64,000 nt of DNA from Pollutimonas nitritireducens (GCF_002849615.1 NZ_PDNV01000015.1:29240-93239); one strand, 5' to 3'; counted from the stretch's first letter, positions 8,925 through 19,995 are shown. Notes: generated from the sequence alone by a model not told the origin. Made by a program: numbers and translations.

Positions 8925-9797
8925 GTGTTTATTCTGCTAGGGTTTGTAATTGTCTTTGTCTCGGTATTCGGTAGTTTCGTTGCCCTGGGCGGACATCTGG
9001 GTGCGCTGTATCAACCCTTCGAGTTCGTATTGATAGGAGGCGCCGCACTGGGTGCCTATATAGCGTCCAACAGCGGCAAGTCGATGAAGATGCTGTTCTC
9101 GGCCTTGCCCCAGATTGTCAGGAAGAATCCCTACAGCAAGGAACTGTACATGGAGCTCATGGCCCTTATGTACGTGCTCCTGAACAAGGCGCGTCGTGAC
9201 GGCCTGATGTCCATCGAATCCGATATCGAAGAGCCTGAAACCAGCCCGCTTTTTACCGAGTATCCCGCTGTGTTGAACGATCCCGCCCTCATGGAGTTCA
9301 TCACTGACTACCTGCGTCTGATGATCAGCGGCAACATGAGCGTGCATGAAATCGAAGCGTTGATGGACCAGGAAATAGAAGCACACCACAACGAGAAAAA
9401 TGTGCCCGCCGTGGGATTACGGGCGGTGGCGGATGCTCTTCCCGCGTTTGGTATTGTGGCAGCTGTGCTGGGAGTCATCAAAGCCCTGGCGTCGGTCGAT
9501 CAGCCTCCGGCCATTCTGGCCGACCTTATCTCCAAGGCCATGGTCGGGACCTTCCTGGGTATTTTGCTGGCCTATGGTTTTGTCGCACCGATCGCTGCGT
9601 CAATCGAGCGTCGTTCGGTTGCCTCGGAAAAAGTCTTGGAATGCATCAAGGTCACGCTATTGGCCAGCATGAATGGCTACCCGCCTCAGTTGGCAGTGGA
9701 ATTCGGCCGCAAAGTGTTGTATTCCTACTTGCGCCCCTCATTCATGGAACTTGAAGAGCACGTGCGTCAAACCCGCGCTCCCGGCAAGAAAGCGTAG
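8925..9797 (+). CDS. motA: Flagellar motor stator protein MotA
   Basis: A 290-residue inner-membrane protein that forms the proton channel of the stator with MotB and contacts FliG through its cytoplasmic loop. Four hydrophobic segments are visible: two at the N-terminus (about 3-24 and 32-52) and two after residue 165 (VADALPAFGIVAAVLGVIKAL, then a segment near 200-220). Charged residues of the loop (RRDGLMSIE) are of the torque-generating type. The start is GTG at 8925, since no ATG in frame precedes the first membrane helix. Confidence 0.93.
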   Translation: MFILLGFVIVFVSVFGSFVALGGHLGALYQPFEFVLIGGAALGAYIASNSGKSMKMLFSALPQIVRKNPYSKELYMELMALMYVLLNKARRDGLMSIESDIEEPETSPLFTEYPAVLNDPALMEFITDYLRLMISGNMSVHEIEALMDQEIEAHHNEKNVPAVGLRAVADALPAFGIVAAVLGVIKALASVDQPPAILADLISKAMVGTFLGILLAYGFVAPIAASIERRSVASEKVLECIKVTLLASMNGYPPQLAVEFGRKVLYSYLRPSFMELEEHVRQTRAPGKKA

Positions 9798-9808
9798 CGG
9801 GCGGATCT

Positions 9809-10741
9809 ATGAACAAATCCGAACCCCGGATCGTAATCCGTCGCGCCAAGCGACGGCATGAAGCCCCGCACGGCGGCAGCTGGAAAATTGCCTACGCCGA
9901 CTTCATGACGGCCATGATGGCGTTTTTCCTGGTGATGTGGCTGGTATCGCTGGTCCCGCAGAAAGACCTCCAGGAAATGGCAGAGTATTTTCGCATGCCC
10001 CTGATGGAAGCCATCACAGGCGGTAAAAGAAACGATACCGGAAGCACAGTCATACCGGGCGGATCACCCAGTCCCATACCGAATGTGAACCCTATCTCGT
10101 CGCGAGGCGACACGCGTACCGAAGGCGACATTCGCGATACACGGCGGCTGGAGGATTTGAAAGCCGAGATCGAGAGACTGATCCAGACTGACCCGGTGTT
10201 GCTCGCGTTTCGCCCACAGTTGCTCCTTGATATGACGCCCGACGGACTCCGGATACAGATCATCGACAAAGACAATCGTCCAATGTTCGCCACCGGCAGC
10301 GCCATCATGCAGTCCTACATGCGCAACATTCTGCGCGAGTTGGGCCCCCTGTTGAACGATTTGCCCAATAGCGTAAGTGTGGCCGGCCACACCGACTCCA
10401 TGCAATATGCAGCGGGCGAGCGCTACTACAGTAACTGGGAACTGTCTGCCGACCGGGCCAACGCGGCGCGCAAGGAACTCGTTATAGGCGGCATGGCGGA
10501 AACCAAGGTAAAGCGGGTTCTGGGCATGTCGTCCTCGGTAAGCCTCATTAAAGATAATCCCTTGGCTGCCGTTAATCGGCGTATCAGTGTCGTTGTGCTC
10601 AACAAGCAGGCAGAACGGCGCATCGACGAGCAAAATGCATCCGGAACGACGGCATACAACCTCAAGGAAATCATGGAGCCGGCCGCGAGCGTCAACGTTC
10701 CTGACATGCCCACGCTACCGGCCACGCCTTTGCGACCGTAA
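9809..10741 (+). CDS. motB: Flagellar motor stator protein MotB
   Basis: A 310-residue stator subunit with one membrane helix (about residues 29-48, YADFMTAMMAFFLVMWLVSL). Asp31 is in the position of the essential proton-carrying aspartate. The C-terminal part is an OmpA-like peptidoglycan-binding domain with VAGHTDS at about residue 190. It starts 12 bp after motA and is translationally close to it. Confidence 0.94.
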   Translation: MNKSEPRIVIRRAKRRHEAPHGGSWKIAYADFMTAMMAFFLVMWLVSLVPQKDLQEMAEYFRMPLMEAITGGKRNDTGSTVIPGGSPSPIPNVNPISSRGDTRTEGDIRDTRRLEDLKAEIERLIQTDPVLLAFRPQLLLDMTPDGLRIQIIDKDNRPMFATGSAIMQSYMRNILRELGPLLNDLPNSVSVAGHTDSMQYAAGERYYSNWELSADRANAARKELVIGGMAETKVKRVLGMSSSVSLIKDNPLAAVNRRISVVVLNKQAERRIDEQNASGTTAYNLKEIMEPAASVNVPDMPTLPATPLRP

Positions 10742-10885
10742 ATCCAACGAACGCGTGCGGGCATTTGTCCGTGCGCGGTCACCTGCTTGCGCAATGTACC
10801 GCGCGGGTCGAGACGGCCTTAACAATGAATCAGTTCCGAAAGCGATTATCCAGATGACAAAGCTCTACAGTAAAAGGAAGCGATC

Positions 10886-13000
10886 ATGAGTACCGGCGTT
10901 GACCTGAGTCAGTTTTTCGAGACATTTTTTGATGAAGCTGACGAGTTATTGGCCGACATGGAGCGATTGCTGCTCGGTCTCGATCTTGCGAACCCGGATA
11001 ACGACGAGCTCAATGCCATTTTCCGGGCTGCTCACTCCATTAAAGGTGGAGCCGGCACCTTTGGCTGTTTTGGACAATTGGCCGATACTACCCACCTTCT
11101 TGAAAACCTGCTTGATCTGATCCGTCGGGGCGAGATGCCCCTGCGTAAAGATATGATCGATCTCTTCCTGGAAACCAAAGATGTGCTGACAGCGCAAGTG
11201 GCGGCTTATCGCAATTCAAATGAACCTGATTCGGAAGCTTACGAGCGTATTTGCGCACAGCTTCGACAATTGGCTCAGGAGCAGAACGGGGCACCGGCCG
11301 CTGCGCCTGAGTCTGCTGTTCTCCAACCGGTAGCGGCGGCGCCTGTCGTTGCGCCACCATCTTCTCCAGCCGGTGCGCCGGCTGCCAGTACGGCTGGCCT
11401 GCCCTTGCACATCCGCGTGAACAGTCTGGACGCGAAAGACGCCGCGGCGTTGGCCGACGAGATGGCCTTGCTGGGCGATGTGCTGCACCAGGAACGTACC
11501 GCCAAGTCTCTGTCCATATGGCTGAATACCACGGCCTCGGCCAGCGACCTCGAAGCGGTGTGTTGCTTCATCGTCAATGCCGATCAAGTCGAGATCACGC
11601 GCGAGGCATTGCCTGCAACGGCTGGCGCCACGCTGTTGGCAGCCATCGACACGGCGGCCGGCGCTCCGGCGGCCGTTGGAATGGCCGCAACTTCCCTATC
11701 TGAAGCCGCGTCGCCGGCATCGGCAGCCGAGCCTCCGCCACCTGCTGCTATACCCGCCACGGTCGCGTCGGCCGCGGCCAGTCCTGCCGCGAAGACAGAA
11801 GGCAAGGCGCCAGCGGCGGCCTCCAACAGCAGCACGATTCGGGTGGGTGTCGAGAAAGTCGACCAGATCATCAACCTGGTGGGCGAACTCGTCATCACCC
11901 AGGCCATGCTGGTCCAGACGGCTTCGACGTTGGATCCGGTACTGCACGATCGCCTCCTCAATGGCATTGAACAGCTCGACCGCAACGCGCGCGACCTGCA
12001 AGAGGCTGTCATGTCCATACGCATGATGCCCATGGATTACGTGTTCAGCCGTTTCCCGCGCGTTGTACGCGAAAGCGCCAGCAAGATGGGCAAGCAGATC
12101 AAGCTGACCACGCAAGGCCAGGCCACCGAGCTCGACAAGAGCCTGATCGAGCGCATTATCGATCCACTCACCCATTTGGTGCGCAACAGTATCGACCACG
12201 GCATTGAATCGCCGGAGAAACGCGTTGAAGCCGGCAAAAGTCCGGAGGGCAATCTGTTGTTGTCCGCGCAGCACCACGGCGGGCAGATCGTCATCGAGGT
12301 CGCCGACGACGGCGCGGGTCTCAGCCGCGAGCGCATACTCAAGAAAGCCATGGCACAAGGCATGGCGGTCAGCGAGAACACCCCCGATGAAGAATTGTGG
12401 CAGCTTATTTTTGCGCCGGGGTTCTCCACAGCCGAAAAGGTTACCGATATCTCAGGTCGCGGCGTGGGAATGGATGTAGTGCGACGCAATATCCAGGCCA
12501 TGGGCGGGCATATTCAGTTGTCATCGCGCCTGGGCCAGGGTACCTCCACCCGTATTGTCCTGCCGCTTACGCTGGCCATACTTGACGGCATGTCGGTGCG
12601 CGTGGGGGAAGAAACCTTCATCTTGCCGCTCAGCCATGTCACCGAGTCCATGCAGCCCAGCCCGGACCAGATCCGTTCCATTTCCGATACCGAACATGTA
12701 TTGCAGGTTCGGGGTGAATACCTTCCCATCGTGGCTTTGCATAATGTGTTTGCGGTGGATGGCGCGGAAACTGACATCACAAAATCGATTGCTGTCGTCC
12801 TGCAGGCGCAGGACGTCCGCTTTGCCTTGCTCGTCGACCATCTTATTGGGCAGCACCAGGTCGTGGTAAAGAACCTTGAGTCCAATTATCGAAAGATACC
12901 GGGCGTTTCGGCAGCCACCATATTGGGCGATGGCAGTGTCGCTTTGATTGTCGACGTGTTTGCCCTGATGCGCTTCACACGCGACAAAACAACGATCTAA
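10886..13000 (+). CDS. cheA: Chemotaxis histidine kinase CheA
   Basis: A 704-residue cytoplasmic kinase that phosphorylates CheY and CheB in response to receptor arrays. Domain order: HPt/P1 with phospho-acceptor His50 (AAHSIKGGAGTFG); a P2-like region between two Ala/Pro-rich linkers (about 132-170 and 245-310); dimerisation P3 (from about 315, VEKVDQIINLVGEL); ATP-binding P4 (N box LVRNSIDHGIE, G boxes VADDGAGL and GRGVGMDVV); CheW-like P5 from about 565. The ribosome-binding site aaaggaag precedes the ATG. Confidence 0.95.
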   Translation: MSTGVDLSQFFETFFDEADELLADMERLLLGLDLANPDNDELNAIFRAAHSIKGGAGTFGCFGQLADTTHLLENLLDLIRRGEMPLRKDMIDLFLETKDVLTAQVAAYRNSNEPDSEAYERICAQLRQLAQEQNGAPAAAPESAVLQPVAAAPVVAPPSSPAGAPAASTAGLPLHIRVNSLDAKDAAALADEMALLGDVLHQERTAKSLSIWLNTTASASDLEAVCCFIVNADQVEITREALPATAGATLLAAIDTAAGAPAAVGMAATSLSEAASPASAAEPPPPAAIPATVASAAASPAAKTEGKAPAAASNSSTIRVGVEKVDQIINLVGELVITQAMLVQTASTLDPVLHDRLLNGIEQLDRNARDLQEAVMSIRMMPMDYVFSRFPRVVRESASKMGKQIKLTTQGQATELDKSLIERIIDPLTHLVRNSIDHGIESPEKRVEAGKSPEGNLLLSAQHHGGQIVIEVADDGAGLSRERILKKAMAQGMAVSENTPDEELWQLIFAPGFSTAEKVTDISGRGVGMDVVRRNIQAMGGHIQLSSRLGQGTSTRIVLPLTLAILDGMSVRVGEETFILPLSHVTESMQPSPDQIRSISDTEHVLQVRGEYLPIVALHNVFAVDGAETDITKSIAVVLQAQDVRFALLVDHLIGQHQVVVKNLESNYRKIPGVSAATILGDGSVALIVDVFALMRFTRDKTTI

Positions 13001-13027
13001 CGCCTCTTTAAAGTTTCGGAGAAAACC

Positions 13028-13528
13028 ATGTTCAACAAATTCGAGTCCAACTCTACCCAGGTGGACACCACCGGCCAGGAGTTCCTGGTGTTTACATTGG
13101 CTGCGCAGGAATATGGTATCGACATCCTGAAAGTCCAGGAAATTCGCGGCTATGACGCACAGACAGTGACACGCATCGCCAATGTTCCATCGTTCGTCAA
13201 GGGCGTTACAAACTTGCGCGGCATCATCGTTCCCATCGTCGACATGCGTATCAAGTTCAATCTTGAAACGGTCGAGTACAACCACCAGACCGTCGTGGTC
13301 ATCCTGAACCTCAAGACCCGTGTCGTGGGCGTGGTGGTGGACGGCGTTTCCGACGTTCTTATGCTGCAGCCCGGCCACATCAGTGCCGCGCCGCAGTTCG
13401 GTACCGCCTTTTCCACTGAGTATCTGACCGGTATCGGCACCATAGGCGAGCGCATGCTCATTCTGGTGGACATCGAGAAATTGATGACCAGCGAAGAAAT
13501 GGCACTCGTCGAAAGCGCGGCAGTCTGA
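13028..13528 (+). CDS. cheW: Chemotaxis coupling protein CheW
   Basis: A 166-residue SH3-like adaptor that links CheA to chemoreceptors. It has the CheW hallmarks: [15 protein letters not shown] near residue 30, [13 protein letters not shown] near 72, and VVVDGVSDV near 110. It follows cheA by 27 bp with a cggag ribosome-binding site, and sits next to a receptor gene in the same operon. Confidence 0.95.
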   Translation: MFNKFESNSTQVDTTGQEFLVFTLAAQEYGIDILKVQEIRGYDAQTVTRIANVPSFVKGVTNLRGIIVPIVDMRIKFNLETVEYNHQTVVVILNLKTRVVGVVVDGVSDVLMLQPGHISAAPQFGTAFSTEYLTGIGTIGERMLILVDIEKLMTSEEMALVESAAV

Positions 13529-13583
13529 TTCAGCTCGGGCAAGGTTTGCATTTGCTGATAAATAGAAAAAAGGGCATTGTGGT

Positions 13584-15320
13584 ATGCGAAAGTTTTCGCT
13601 GTTCTCCAATTTGAAGATTCGAACCAGTTTGATCCTGGTCCTGGCCTTCTTTCTTCTAATGCTTGTCGCGGGCGCCGCATTGGGCGTGCTGTCCCTGCGC
13701 GCCGGTAATATGTCGTTGCACAATATCGTTCAGAATCAACGCCTCGGGTCTGCCTTGTACGAGTCCATCGACGGATACAAGAATGTACAGACCGGGCTGG
13801 GCCGTACCGTCGCAAGCTTCATCGTCAACAGCGATCAACAGGCCAATGCCATTGCCGCCGAGTGGGGGGGCGCAAAAAATACCGACGCCGCCGCGCTGAG
13901 CGACGAAACCAACGCCTTGCTGGCATCGGCACGAAGCGAATTCAACCAGTCCCAGGCCCGCTTTTCCGGTTTTGTCGAGCTCATCAAAGGCGTGCCCGAT
14001 CCGGAAAGCAGCTATGCACGGGTGGTCGAAGGCTACACCACGCTGATGAGCGGTGGCGTCGAACCCTTGTTCGACATGCTGGCCTCGGGCAAGGTGAAGG
14101 AATACCATACCTTCCTGGGCGGGACGACGCTGTTTTTGGAGCAAGATCTCTACAGTTCCTTGAGCAGCCTCCAGAACTACCAGCAACGCCTTATCGACCA
14201 AGCCTATCAACGTGAAGACCGGCAGTATCAATTGGTCATTCAACTGGTATCGGTGGCCATGCTGGTCTGCCTCGCCATTGCCCTGGTTACCTATGCCTTT
14301 CTGAATCGCATGGTCTTGCGTCCCCTGCGCTCTGCAGGCACCCATTTCGACCGGATCGCCGGCGGAGACTTTACGCAGCGCGTCGATGTCGCGTCGCGCA
14401 ACGAAATAGGGGTACTGTACGAAGCCATGCGCCGCATGCAGGATAGTCTTACCCGTACGGTCAGTGCGGTGCGTGAGGGGGTCGAGGAAATCACGCTGGG
14501 CTCGCGCGAGATCTTTATGGGCAACACCGACCTCAGCAGTCGCACCGAACAGCAGGCGGCTGCGCTGCAAGAAACGGCAGCCAGCATGGAACAGCTGGCC
14601 AGCACCGTACGCCAGAATACCGATAATGCAGAACAGGCCGACCAGTTGGCCAAGAATGCCTCGGAAGTCGCCGAACGCGGCGGCGTCGCAGTGGCCACTG
14701 TCGTTTCCACCATGGACGAAATATGCGTCAGCTCGGCCAAGATGGCTGAGATCGTCGGCGTTATCGATGGCATTGCATTCCAGACCAATATTCTTGCGCT
14801 GAATGCGGCGGTGGAAGCAGCCAGGGTAGGCGAGCAGGGTCGAGGCTTTGCCGTGGTGGCCAGCGAGGTGCGCTCGTTGGCGCAGCGCAGCGCTGGAGCC
14901 GCCAAGGAAATCAAGGAGCAAATCGAAGCATCGCTGATCAAGGTGCAAGCCGGATCAAAGCAGGCCAGCGTGGCCGGCGAAATCATGCAGGAAGTTGTGG
15001 GGTCCGTCCAGGGGGTCACGGCGATCATGGGCGAAATATCGGCGGCATCTCACGAGCAATCGGATGGCATCCAGCAAGTCAATAAGGCGGTGGCCGAAAT
15101 GGACGCTGCCGTGCAGCAGAATGCAGCATTGGTCGAAGAGGCGGCTGCCGCTGCCGGCTCCCTTCAGGACCAGGCTTCTCGCCTGACCGAGGCAGTGGCC
15201 GTTTTCAAAATCAACACTAACGAAGTTATCGATGTGACGGCCAACCAGCTCAAGCATTCCAGGTCAGAACCCCAGTCCTCGGGCCTGACGCAATCTCTTG
15301 GAGCGCTCGCGCATTCCTGA
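13584..15320 (+). CDS. Methyl-accepting chemotaxis protein, membrane type
   Basis: A 578-residue receptor with transmembrane helices at about 15-37 and 217-240, a periplasmic helical (Tar/TarH-like four-helix) sensing domain between them, HAMP at about 240-293, methylation helices and the signalling hairpin around residue 392 ([20 protein letters not shown]). The normally invariant AARAGEQG reads AARVGEQG here. There is no xWxxF pentapeptide at the C-terminus. The ligand cannot be read from the sequence. A sigma-28-like -10 (GCTGATAA, 13554) lies upstream but has no matching -35. Confidence 0.93.
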   Translation: MRKFSLFSNLKIRTSLILVLAFFLLMLVAGAALGVLSLRAGNMSLHNIVQNQRLGSALYESIDGYKNVQTGLGRTVASFIVNSDQQANAIAAEWGGAKNTDAAALSDETNALLASARSEFNQSQARFSGFVELIKGVPDPESSYARVVEGYTTLMSGGVEPLFDMLASGKVKEYHTFLGGTTLFLEQDLYSSLSSLQNYQQRLIDQAYQREDRQYQLVIQLVSVAMLVCLAIALVTYAFLNRMVLRPLRSAGTHFDRIAGGDFTQRVDVASRNEIGVLYEAMRRMQDSLTRTVSAVREGVEEITLGSREIFMGNTDLSSRTEQQAAALQETAASMEQLASTVRQNTDNAEQADQLAKNASEVAERGGVAVATVVSTMDEICVSSAKMAEIVGVIDGIAFQTNILALNAAVEAARVGEQGRGFAVVASEVRSLAQRSAGAAKEIKEQIEASLIKVQAGSKQASVAGEIMQEVVGSVQGVTAIMGEISAASHEQSDGIQQVNKAVAEMDAAVQQNAALVEEAAAAAGSLQDQASRLTEAVAVFKINTNEVIDVTANQLKHSRSEPQSSGLTQSLGALAHS

Positions 15321-15324
15321 AAGC

Positions 15325-16167
15325 ATGTCATCGCCTCAATCGCAATCGATATTCACCATGCCCGTCCTTGTCGAGGTCGGGCAGCACGACTTTGAGCGCT
15401 CCGCCCGTGTGCTGCGCGCCAGAGCCGGTATTGTGATTGGTAATCATAAGCACGAGATGGCGGCGCGTACTTTGGGCATGCGCGCCAAGGCCCTGGGAAT
15501 GGGTAGCGCCAAGCAGTACCTGGATCACCTTGAGCAGAATCCGCACTCGCCCGAGTGGGAAGCGTTCGTCAACGCCTTCACGATCAATCACACCGCATTC
15601 TTTCGTGAACAGCACCATTTCGATATCCTGGCCAAGTTCGCGAAGTCGCGCAAGAAGCCGTTCTCGGTCTGGTGCGCTGCATCGTCCACCGGCGAAGAAC
15701 CCTACACCATCGCCATGGCCTTGCGCGAATCATGTCCGCAGCCAGATGTCGGTGTTTCGATACTGGCTACCGACATCGACACGCGCGCTGTCGAGCGCGC
15801 GCAGGAAGGGGTGTATTCGCTGGAACGCGTGCAGCCCATACCGGAGGGCTATCTGAAGAAGTACTTCCAGCGTGGCATGGGGCGGCATGTCGGCATGGTT
15901 CGCGCCAAATCGGCCATCCGCGACATGATCGGATTCCAGACATTCAACCTGCTTTCCAGCAACTGGCCCACCGATCAGAAGTTCGATGCCATTTTCTGTC
16001 GCAACACCATGATTTATTTCGATAAGCCGACTCAAACACGCATTCTGGAGCGCTTTGCGTCCATGCTGAAGCCGGGCGGCTTGTTATTTGCGGGTCACTC
16101 CGAGAATTTCACCTATCTGACCACTGCATTTCGTCTGCAAGGTCAGACGGTGTACGAGCTCGCGTAG
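15325..16167 (+). CDS. cheR: Chemotaxis protein methyltransferase CheR
   Basis: A 280-residue S-adenosylmethionine-dependent enzyme that methylates receptor glutamates. Its helical N-terminal domain (about 1-85) is followed by the Rossmann-type catalytic domain with CAASSTGEEPYTIAM (about residue 117) and FCRNTMIYFDKPTQ (about 224), both typical of CheR. The ATG at 15325, 4 nt after the receptor stop, is preferred over an upstream TTG that overlaps that gene. Confidence 0.93.
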   Translation: MSSPQSQSIFTMPVLVEVGQHDFERSARVLRARAGIVIGNHKHEMAARTLGMRAKALGMGSAKQYLDHLEQNPHSPEWEAFVNAFTINHTAFFREQHHFDILAKFAKSRKKPFSVWCAASSTGEEPYTIAMALRESCPQPDVGVSILATDIDTRAVERAQEGVYSLERVQPIPEGYLKKYFQRGMGRHVGMVRAKSAIRDMIGFQTFNLLSSNWPTDQKFDAIFCRNTMIYFDKPTQTRILERFASMLKPGGLLFAGHSENFTYLTTAFRLQGQTVYELA

Positions 16168-16206
16168 CGCGAGGCCGATCACCGTGTTTATTGAGCTGCA
16201 TCATAA

Positions 16207-17259
16207 ATGAAGAAAATTCGAGTCCTGTGTGTGGACGATTCGGCTCTGGTTCGAGGCTTGATGACCGAGATCATCAACGGGCAACCCGATATGGAAGTCG
16301 TCGCGTCCGCGCCCGATCCGCTCATTGCGCGCGAGTTGATCAAATTGCACAATCCTGACGTACTGACGCTGGACGTCGAGATGCCACGCATGGACGGCCT
16401 GGATTTTCTCGAACGCCTGATGCGTTTGCGGCCCATGCCGGTGGTCATGGTCTCGTCCTTGACCGAACGCAATTCTGAAGTCACGCTGCGCGCGCTTGAA
16501 CTCGGTGCGGTCGATTTCGTGACCAAACCCAAACTTGGCCTGCGCGACGGTTTGCTCGAATACAGCGAGTTGATCGCGGACAAGATCCGTGCGGCCGCCA
16601 CCTCGCGCCCCAGGCAACCACGTCAGGCGGGCCACGCACCTGCCGCGCGGTTGACGCCTGTGTTCTCGACCACCGAGAAACTCGTGCTGATCGGTGCGTC
16701 CACAGGTGGCACGGAAGCCATACGTCAAGTGTTGGAACCTCTGCCGGCAAATAGTCCGGCCATCATGATCACCCAGCACATGCCGGCCGGTTTCACCCGC
16801 TCGTTCGTGCAACGGCTAGACAATTTGTGCGCTGTGCAAGTGCACGAGGCCGAAGACGGTCAACGGGTCTTGCCCGGACATGTCTATCTTGCCCCGGGCG
16901 GGGTTGCACACATGAAACTGGCACGCTCTGGCGCCAATTACGTCGTAAAGCTCGACTACAGCGATCCGGTAAACAGGCATCGTCCCTCGGTCGATGTGCT
17001 GTTTCACTCCGCCGCGCAAGTGGCTGGAAAGAATGCGGTCGGCGTGATCCTGACGGGCATGGGAAAGGATGGGGCATTGGGTATGCTGGCGATGAAGCAG
17101 GCCGGTGCCATTACTTTCGCACAAGACGAAGCAAGTTGTGTTGTATTTGGCATGCCGCGCGAGGCGCTGCATATAGGCGCAGCCGACAGCGCGGTGCCGT
17201 TATCGGAAATCAGCCAGCGCATCCTATCAAGTGCTGGCTCATATGGCCATAGAGTCTGA
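16207..17259 (+). CDS. cheB: Chemotaxis protein-glutamate methylesterase CheB
   Basis: A 350-residue response regulator and methylesterase/deamidase of receptors. The receiver domain has acidic Asp10/Asp11 and phospho-acceptor Asp56 ([10 protein letters not shown]). The catalytic domain from about residue 157 shows the Ser-His-Asp triad in [19 protein letters not shown] and GMGKDGA. It follows cheR directly; the cheD gene found between cheR and cheB in many Burkholderiales is absent. Confidence 0.95.
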   Translation: MKKIRVLCVDDSALVRGLMTEIINGQPDMEVVASAPDPLIARELIKLHNPDVLTLDVEMPRMDGLDFLERLMRLRPMPVVMVSSLTERNSEVTLRALELGAVDFVTKPKLGLRDGLLEYSELIADKIRAAATSRPRQPRQAGHAPAARLTPVFSTTEKLVLIGASTGGTEAIRQVLEPLPANSPAIMITQHMPAGFTRSFVQRLDNLCAVQVHEAEDGQRVLPGHVYLAPGGVAHMKLARSGANYVVKLDYSDPVNRHRPSVDVLFHSAAQVAGKNAVGVILTGMGKDGALGMLAMKQAGAITFAQDEASCVVFGMPREALHIGAADSAVPLSEISQRILSSAGSYGHRV

Positions 17260-17305
17260 TTTTCCCCGAAGATTCTCGGCTATTTATTATTTTGGAGCGT
17301 GTTAA

Positions 17306-17695
17306 GTGGTACAGAAAACCATGAAAATTCTGGTTGTCGATGACTTTCCAACCATGCGTCGGATCATCAAGAACCTGCTTAAGGACCTGGGCTTCGAGAA
17401 CGTGGACGAGGCCGAAGACGGCGCCATGGGTCTCGAAAAACTACGCAACGGAAATTTCGATTTCGTGGTCTCCGACTGGAATATGCCCAATATGGACGGT
17501 CTGGCAATGTTGCAAAACATTCGGGCGGATCCCGTCCTGGCCAAGCTGCCGGTGCTGATGGTTACTGCGGAAGCCAAGAAAGAGAACATCATTGCCGCGG
17601 CACAGGCCGGCGCGAATGGTTACGTTGTCAAGCCGTTCACCGCGGCTACGTTGGAAGAGAAGCTGAACAAGATCTTTGAAAAGCTCGGTGCATAA
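17306..17695 (+). CDS. cheY: Chemotaxis response regulator CheY
   Basis: A 129-residue single-domain receiver that, when phosphorylated by CheA, binds FliM at the motor switch. The GTG start at 17306 follows a ttggag site by 8 nt; with this start the active-site residues fall at Asp12, Asp13, Asp57, Thr87 and Lys109, exactly the enterobacterial numbering, which argues for GTG rather than the ATG five codons later. cheZ follows by 10 bp. Confidence 0.95.
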   Translation: MVQKTMKILVVDDFPTMRRIIKNLLKDLGFENVDEAEDGAMGLEKLRNGNFDFVVSDWNMPNMDGLAMLQNIRADPVLAKLPVLMVTAEAKKENIIAAAQAGANGYVVKPFTAATLEEKLNKIFEKLGA

Positions 17696-17705
17696 GGGGA
17701 TAGCC

Positions 17706-18350
17706 ATGAGTACAACTGAACTTCCCCTGGCCAACGAGACCGATGAGCAACCGGTAGACCTGATTCATCGCATTGCTTCAGTCACGCGCAAACTACGGGA
17801 AAGCATGCGCGAGCTGGGCCTGGACCAAGCTATCAAGGACGCAGCCCATGCCATTCCCGACGCGCGCGATCGGCTGCATTATGTGGCGCGCATGACCGAG
17901 CAGGCCGCCAACCGTGTGTTGAACGCCGCCGAGCAGACACAGCCGCTGCAGGAAAGCATGCAGAAAGACGCCAAGGCGCTGGATGCCCGTTGGCAAAGCT
18001 GGTTCGATCATCCGGTGGAACTCGATCAGGCTCGCGAGCTTGTCGACGACACACGCACCTTGCTTAAAGATATTCCCCGGAAGACGCAGGCCTCCCAAGG
18101 TAATCTCCTGGACATCATCATGGCGCAAGACTTCCAGGACTTGACTGGCCAGGTCATCATGAAGATGCTGGGCGTGGTCACTGCCATCGAGACGGAACTG
18201 GTGCAAGTGTTGATCGATAGCGTTCCCCAGGAAAAACGCGAGGAAGCCGCGTCGCTATTGAATGGACCCGATGTCAACCCGGCGGGCAAGGTCGACGTGG
18301 TGACCAGCCAGGATCAGGTGGACGATCTGCTCTCCAGCCTGGGATTCTGA
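17706..18350 (+). CDS. cheZ: CheY-P phosphatase CheZ
   Basis: A 214-residue, largely helical protein that dephosphorylates CheY-P. The active-site block QDFQDLTGQVI carries Asp145 and Gln149 in the positions of the E. coli catalytic Asp143/Gln147 pair, and the C-terminus ends in DQVDDLLSSLGF, the conserved CheY-binding tail. It overlaps nothing and ends the che operon; a 139-bp gap with a weak hairpin follows. Confidence 0.94.
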   Translation: MSTTELPLANETDEQPVDLIHRIASVTRKLRESMRELGLDQAIKDAAHAIPDARDRLHYVARMTEQAANRVLNAAEQTQPLQESMQKDAKALDARWQSWFDHPVELDQARELVDDTRTLLKDIPRKTQASQGNLLDIIMAQDFQDLTGQVIMKMLGVVTAIETELVQVLIDSVPQEKREEAASLLNGPDVNPAGKVDVVTSQDQVDDLLSSLGF

Positions 18351-18489
18351 CCGATAGGAGTTTCGCCGGCACAGACGATGTGTCGGGTACAGGATGTTAT
18401 TGCTGCCAGGCGGTGATGTTGCTACGATAGGGCGGCCCGGACAACGGGTCAGCTTATAAAAATTAAAGTGAACGTCTGGGGAGACAAAA

Positions 18490-19995
18490 ATGAAGAAGAA
18501 ATCCGGCCGCACCGTGGGTGTATCGCGTTTGCTCGGGCGGCTAAGTCGTGGCGAGGCCACGCTCTCGGACAGAGCCTGGACGCTTAGCCCGATAGCTTGG
18601 CCGCTTGGCAGATTCCTGGTCACCTTGCGCGATCGCTTCGTCACCATGCGCAATGCCAGCATCGATATCTCGCTCAATACCGCTCGACTCCAGACACAAA
18701 CAGAAGTGTGCGGCGATATGGCGCGCGAGCAAGCGCTCGAGGCCGAAGGTCTGGCGACCCGTGGCGAGCAGATTTCCACCATGTCCAACCAGACGGAAGC
18801 GGCCGTCACCGAAATCGCAGCCGCTTTCCATACTCAAATGGAAGTGGCGCACGCGACTTTGCAGCAACTGAACGACCTGCAAACCCGGGTGTCGAGGGTG
18901 GCTGCCCAGATGGAAGTGTTCTCCGGCGTGGTGTCGCAGCTCAGTCAGCGCGCCCACTCGGTCGAAGACACCAGCCGCCTTATCAAGGACATTGCACTTC
19001 AGACACACCTGCTGGCCCTGAACGCAGGTGTCGAGGCTGCCCGCGCCGGCGATGCAGGGCGCGGTTTCGCCGTGGTGGCCAGCGAAGTGGGCAAGCTGGC
19101 GGAACGGGTCAATTCGGCCACGGGCGAGATTGTCAAGCACACCAGCGAGATTCTGGACCTCGTCGCCGACACACGCAGCAAGACCGATGACATTCATACA
19201 GACATGACGACGTCGGACCATGTCGTGGGCCGGTTCACCATCAGCTTTAATCAGTTCGTCAGTGAGTTCGAGCGCATAGACACGCAGATGATCGAGGTCG
19301 TCTCCACGGTGGAGCAGGTCAATGTAACCAACCAGGAAATGAACCGTTCCATCGAGCGTATCGCAACGCTGAGTTCCCAGGTCCAGCAAGGGATGGGAGC
19401 CATGAGCCAGCAGGTGACGGCCGTACGCGTCAAGTCGGAAAACTTGCAAGAAATGCTGGCGGCTTTGCGCACTGGCAATACGCCTTTCGATTCCCTGGTC
19501 AGCGTGCTGGAGTCACTCAATTCGGCCTGTGCGACCTTGTTGCGCCAGGCCAGTCGCCGCGGGGCGGACATATTCGACGATCAGTACCGCCGCATTCCCA
19601 ACAGCAACCCAGCGCGGTTCAACACGGCCTACGACATGGCCATCGACGAGCCGTTGACGCAGATACTGGATTACGTGCTCGAACAATTGCCTGGCGGTTT
19701 TTATACGCTGCTGGTCGATCGGCATGGTTACTGTCCCACGCACAATACGCGCTACTCGCGTACGCCGACGGGCAACCTGGACCACGATACCCGGCATGTA
19801 CGCAATAAGCGCATTTTCGAAGACCCGGTCTGCCAGGCGGCAGTCAAGAACCAGTCCGGCGTGCTGTGCCAGACGTATACACGGGACACCGGCGAAATAG
19901 TCACCGATGTGTCCATTCCCGTGGACATCGACAACAGCCGCTGGGGCGCGGTGCGCATCGGCATCGACTACGCCAAGTTCGTGGAGATGAATTAA
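18490..19995 (+). CDS. Soluble methyl-accepting chemotaxis protein with C-terminal sensor domain
   Basis: A 501-residue receptor with no convincing transmembrane helix, so probably cytoplasmic. The MCP signalling domain is central, with the hairpin tip [21 protein letters not shown] near residue 165-185. After about residue 345 comes a ~140-residue domain with conserved aromatic and glycine residues ([43 protein letters not shown]) that looks like the C-terminal PAS/Cache-like sensory module seen in some Burkholderiales MCPs. It lies between cheZ and flhB. Ligand unknown. Many conserved polar residues and a Cys-rich stretch (CQAAV...VLCQT) might bind a cofactor; that is a guess. Confidence 0.85.
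   Translation: MKKKSGRTVGVSRLLGRLSRGEATLSDRAWTLSPIAWPLGRFLVTLRDRFVTMRNASIDISLNTARLQTQTEVCGDMAREQALEAEGLATRGEQISTMSNQTEAAVTEIAAAFHTQMEVAHATLQQLNDLQTRVSRVAAQMEVFSGVVSQLSQRAHSVEDTSRLIKDIALQTHLLALNAGVEAARAGDAGRGFAVVASEVGKLAERVNSATGEIVKHTSEILDLVADTRSKTDDIHTDMTTSDHVVGRFTISFNQFVSEFERIDTQMIEVVSTVEQVNVTNQEMNRSIERIATLSSQVQQGMGAMSQQVTAVRVKSENLQEMLAALRTGNTPFDSLVSVLESLNSACATLLRQASRRGADIFDDQYRRIPNSNPARFNTAYDMAIDEPLTQILDYVLEQLPGGFYTLLVDRHGYCPTHNTRYSRTPTGNLDHDTRHVRNKRIFEDPVCQAAVKNQSGVLCQTYTRDTGEIVTDVSIPVDIDNSRWGAVRIGIDYAKFVEMN

Noticed and set aside
13554..13561. Sigma-28 -10-like GCTGATAA before the MCP at 13584
   Set aside because: No TAAA-type -35 at the right distance.
12521..14948. Long antisense frames (400 and 430 codons) across cheA, cheW and the following MCP
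   Set aside because: They cross well-established genes and show no conserved motif.
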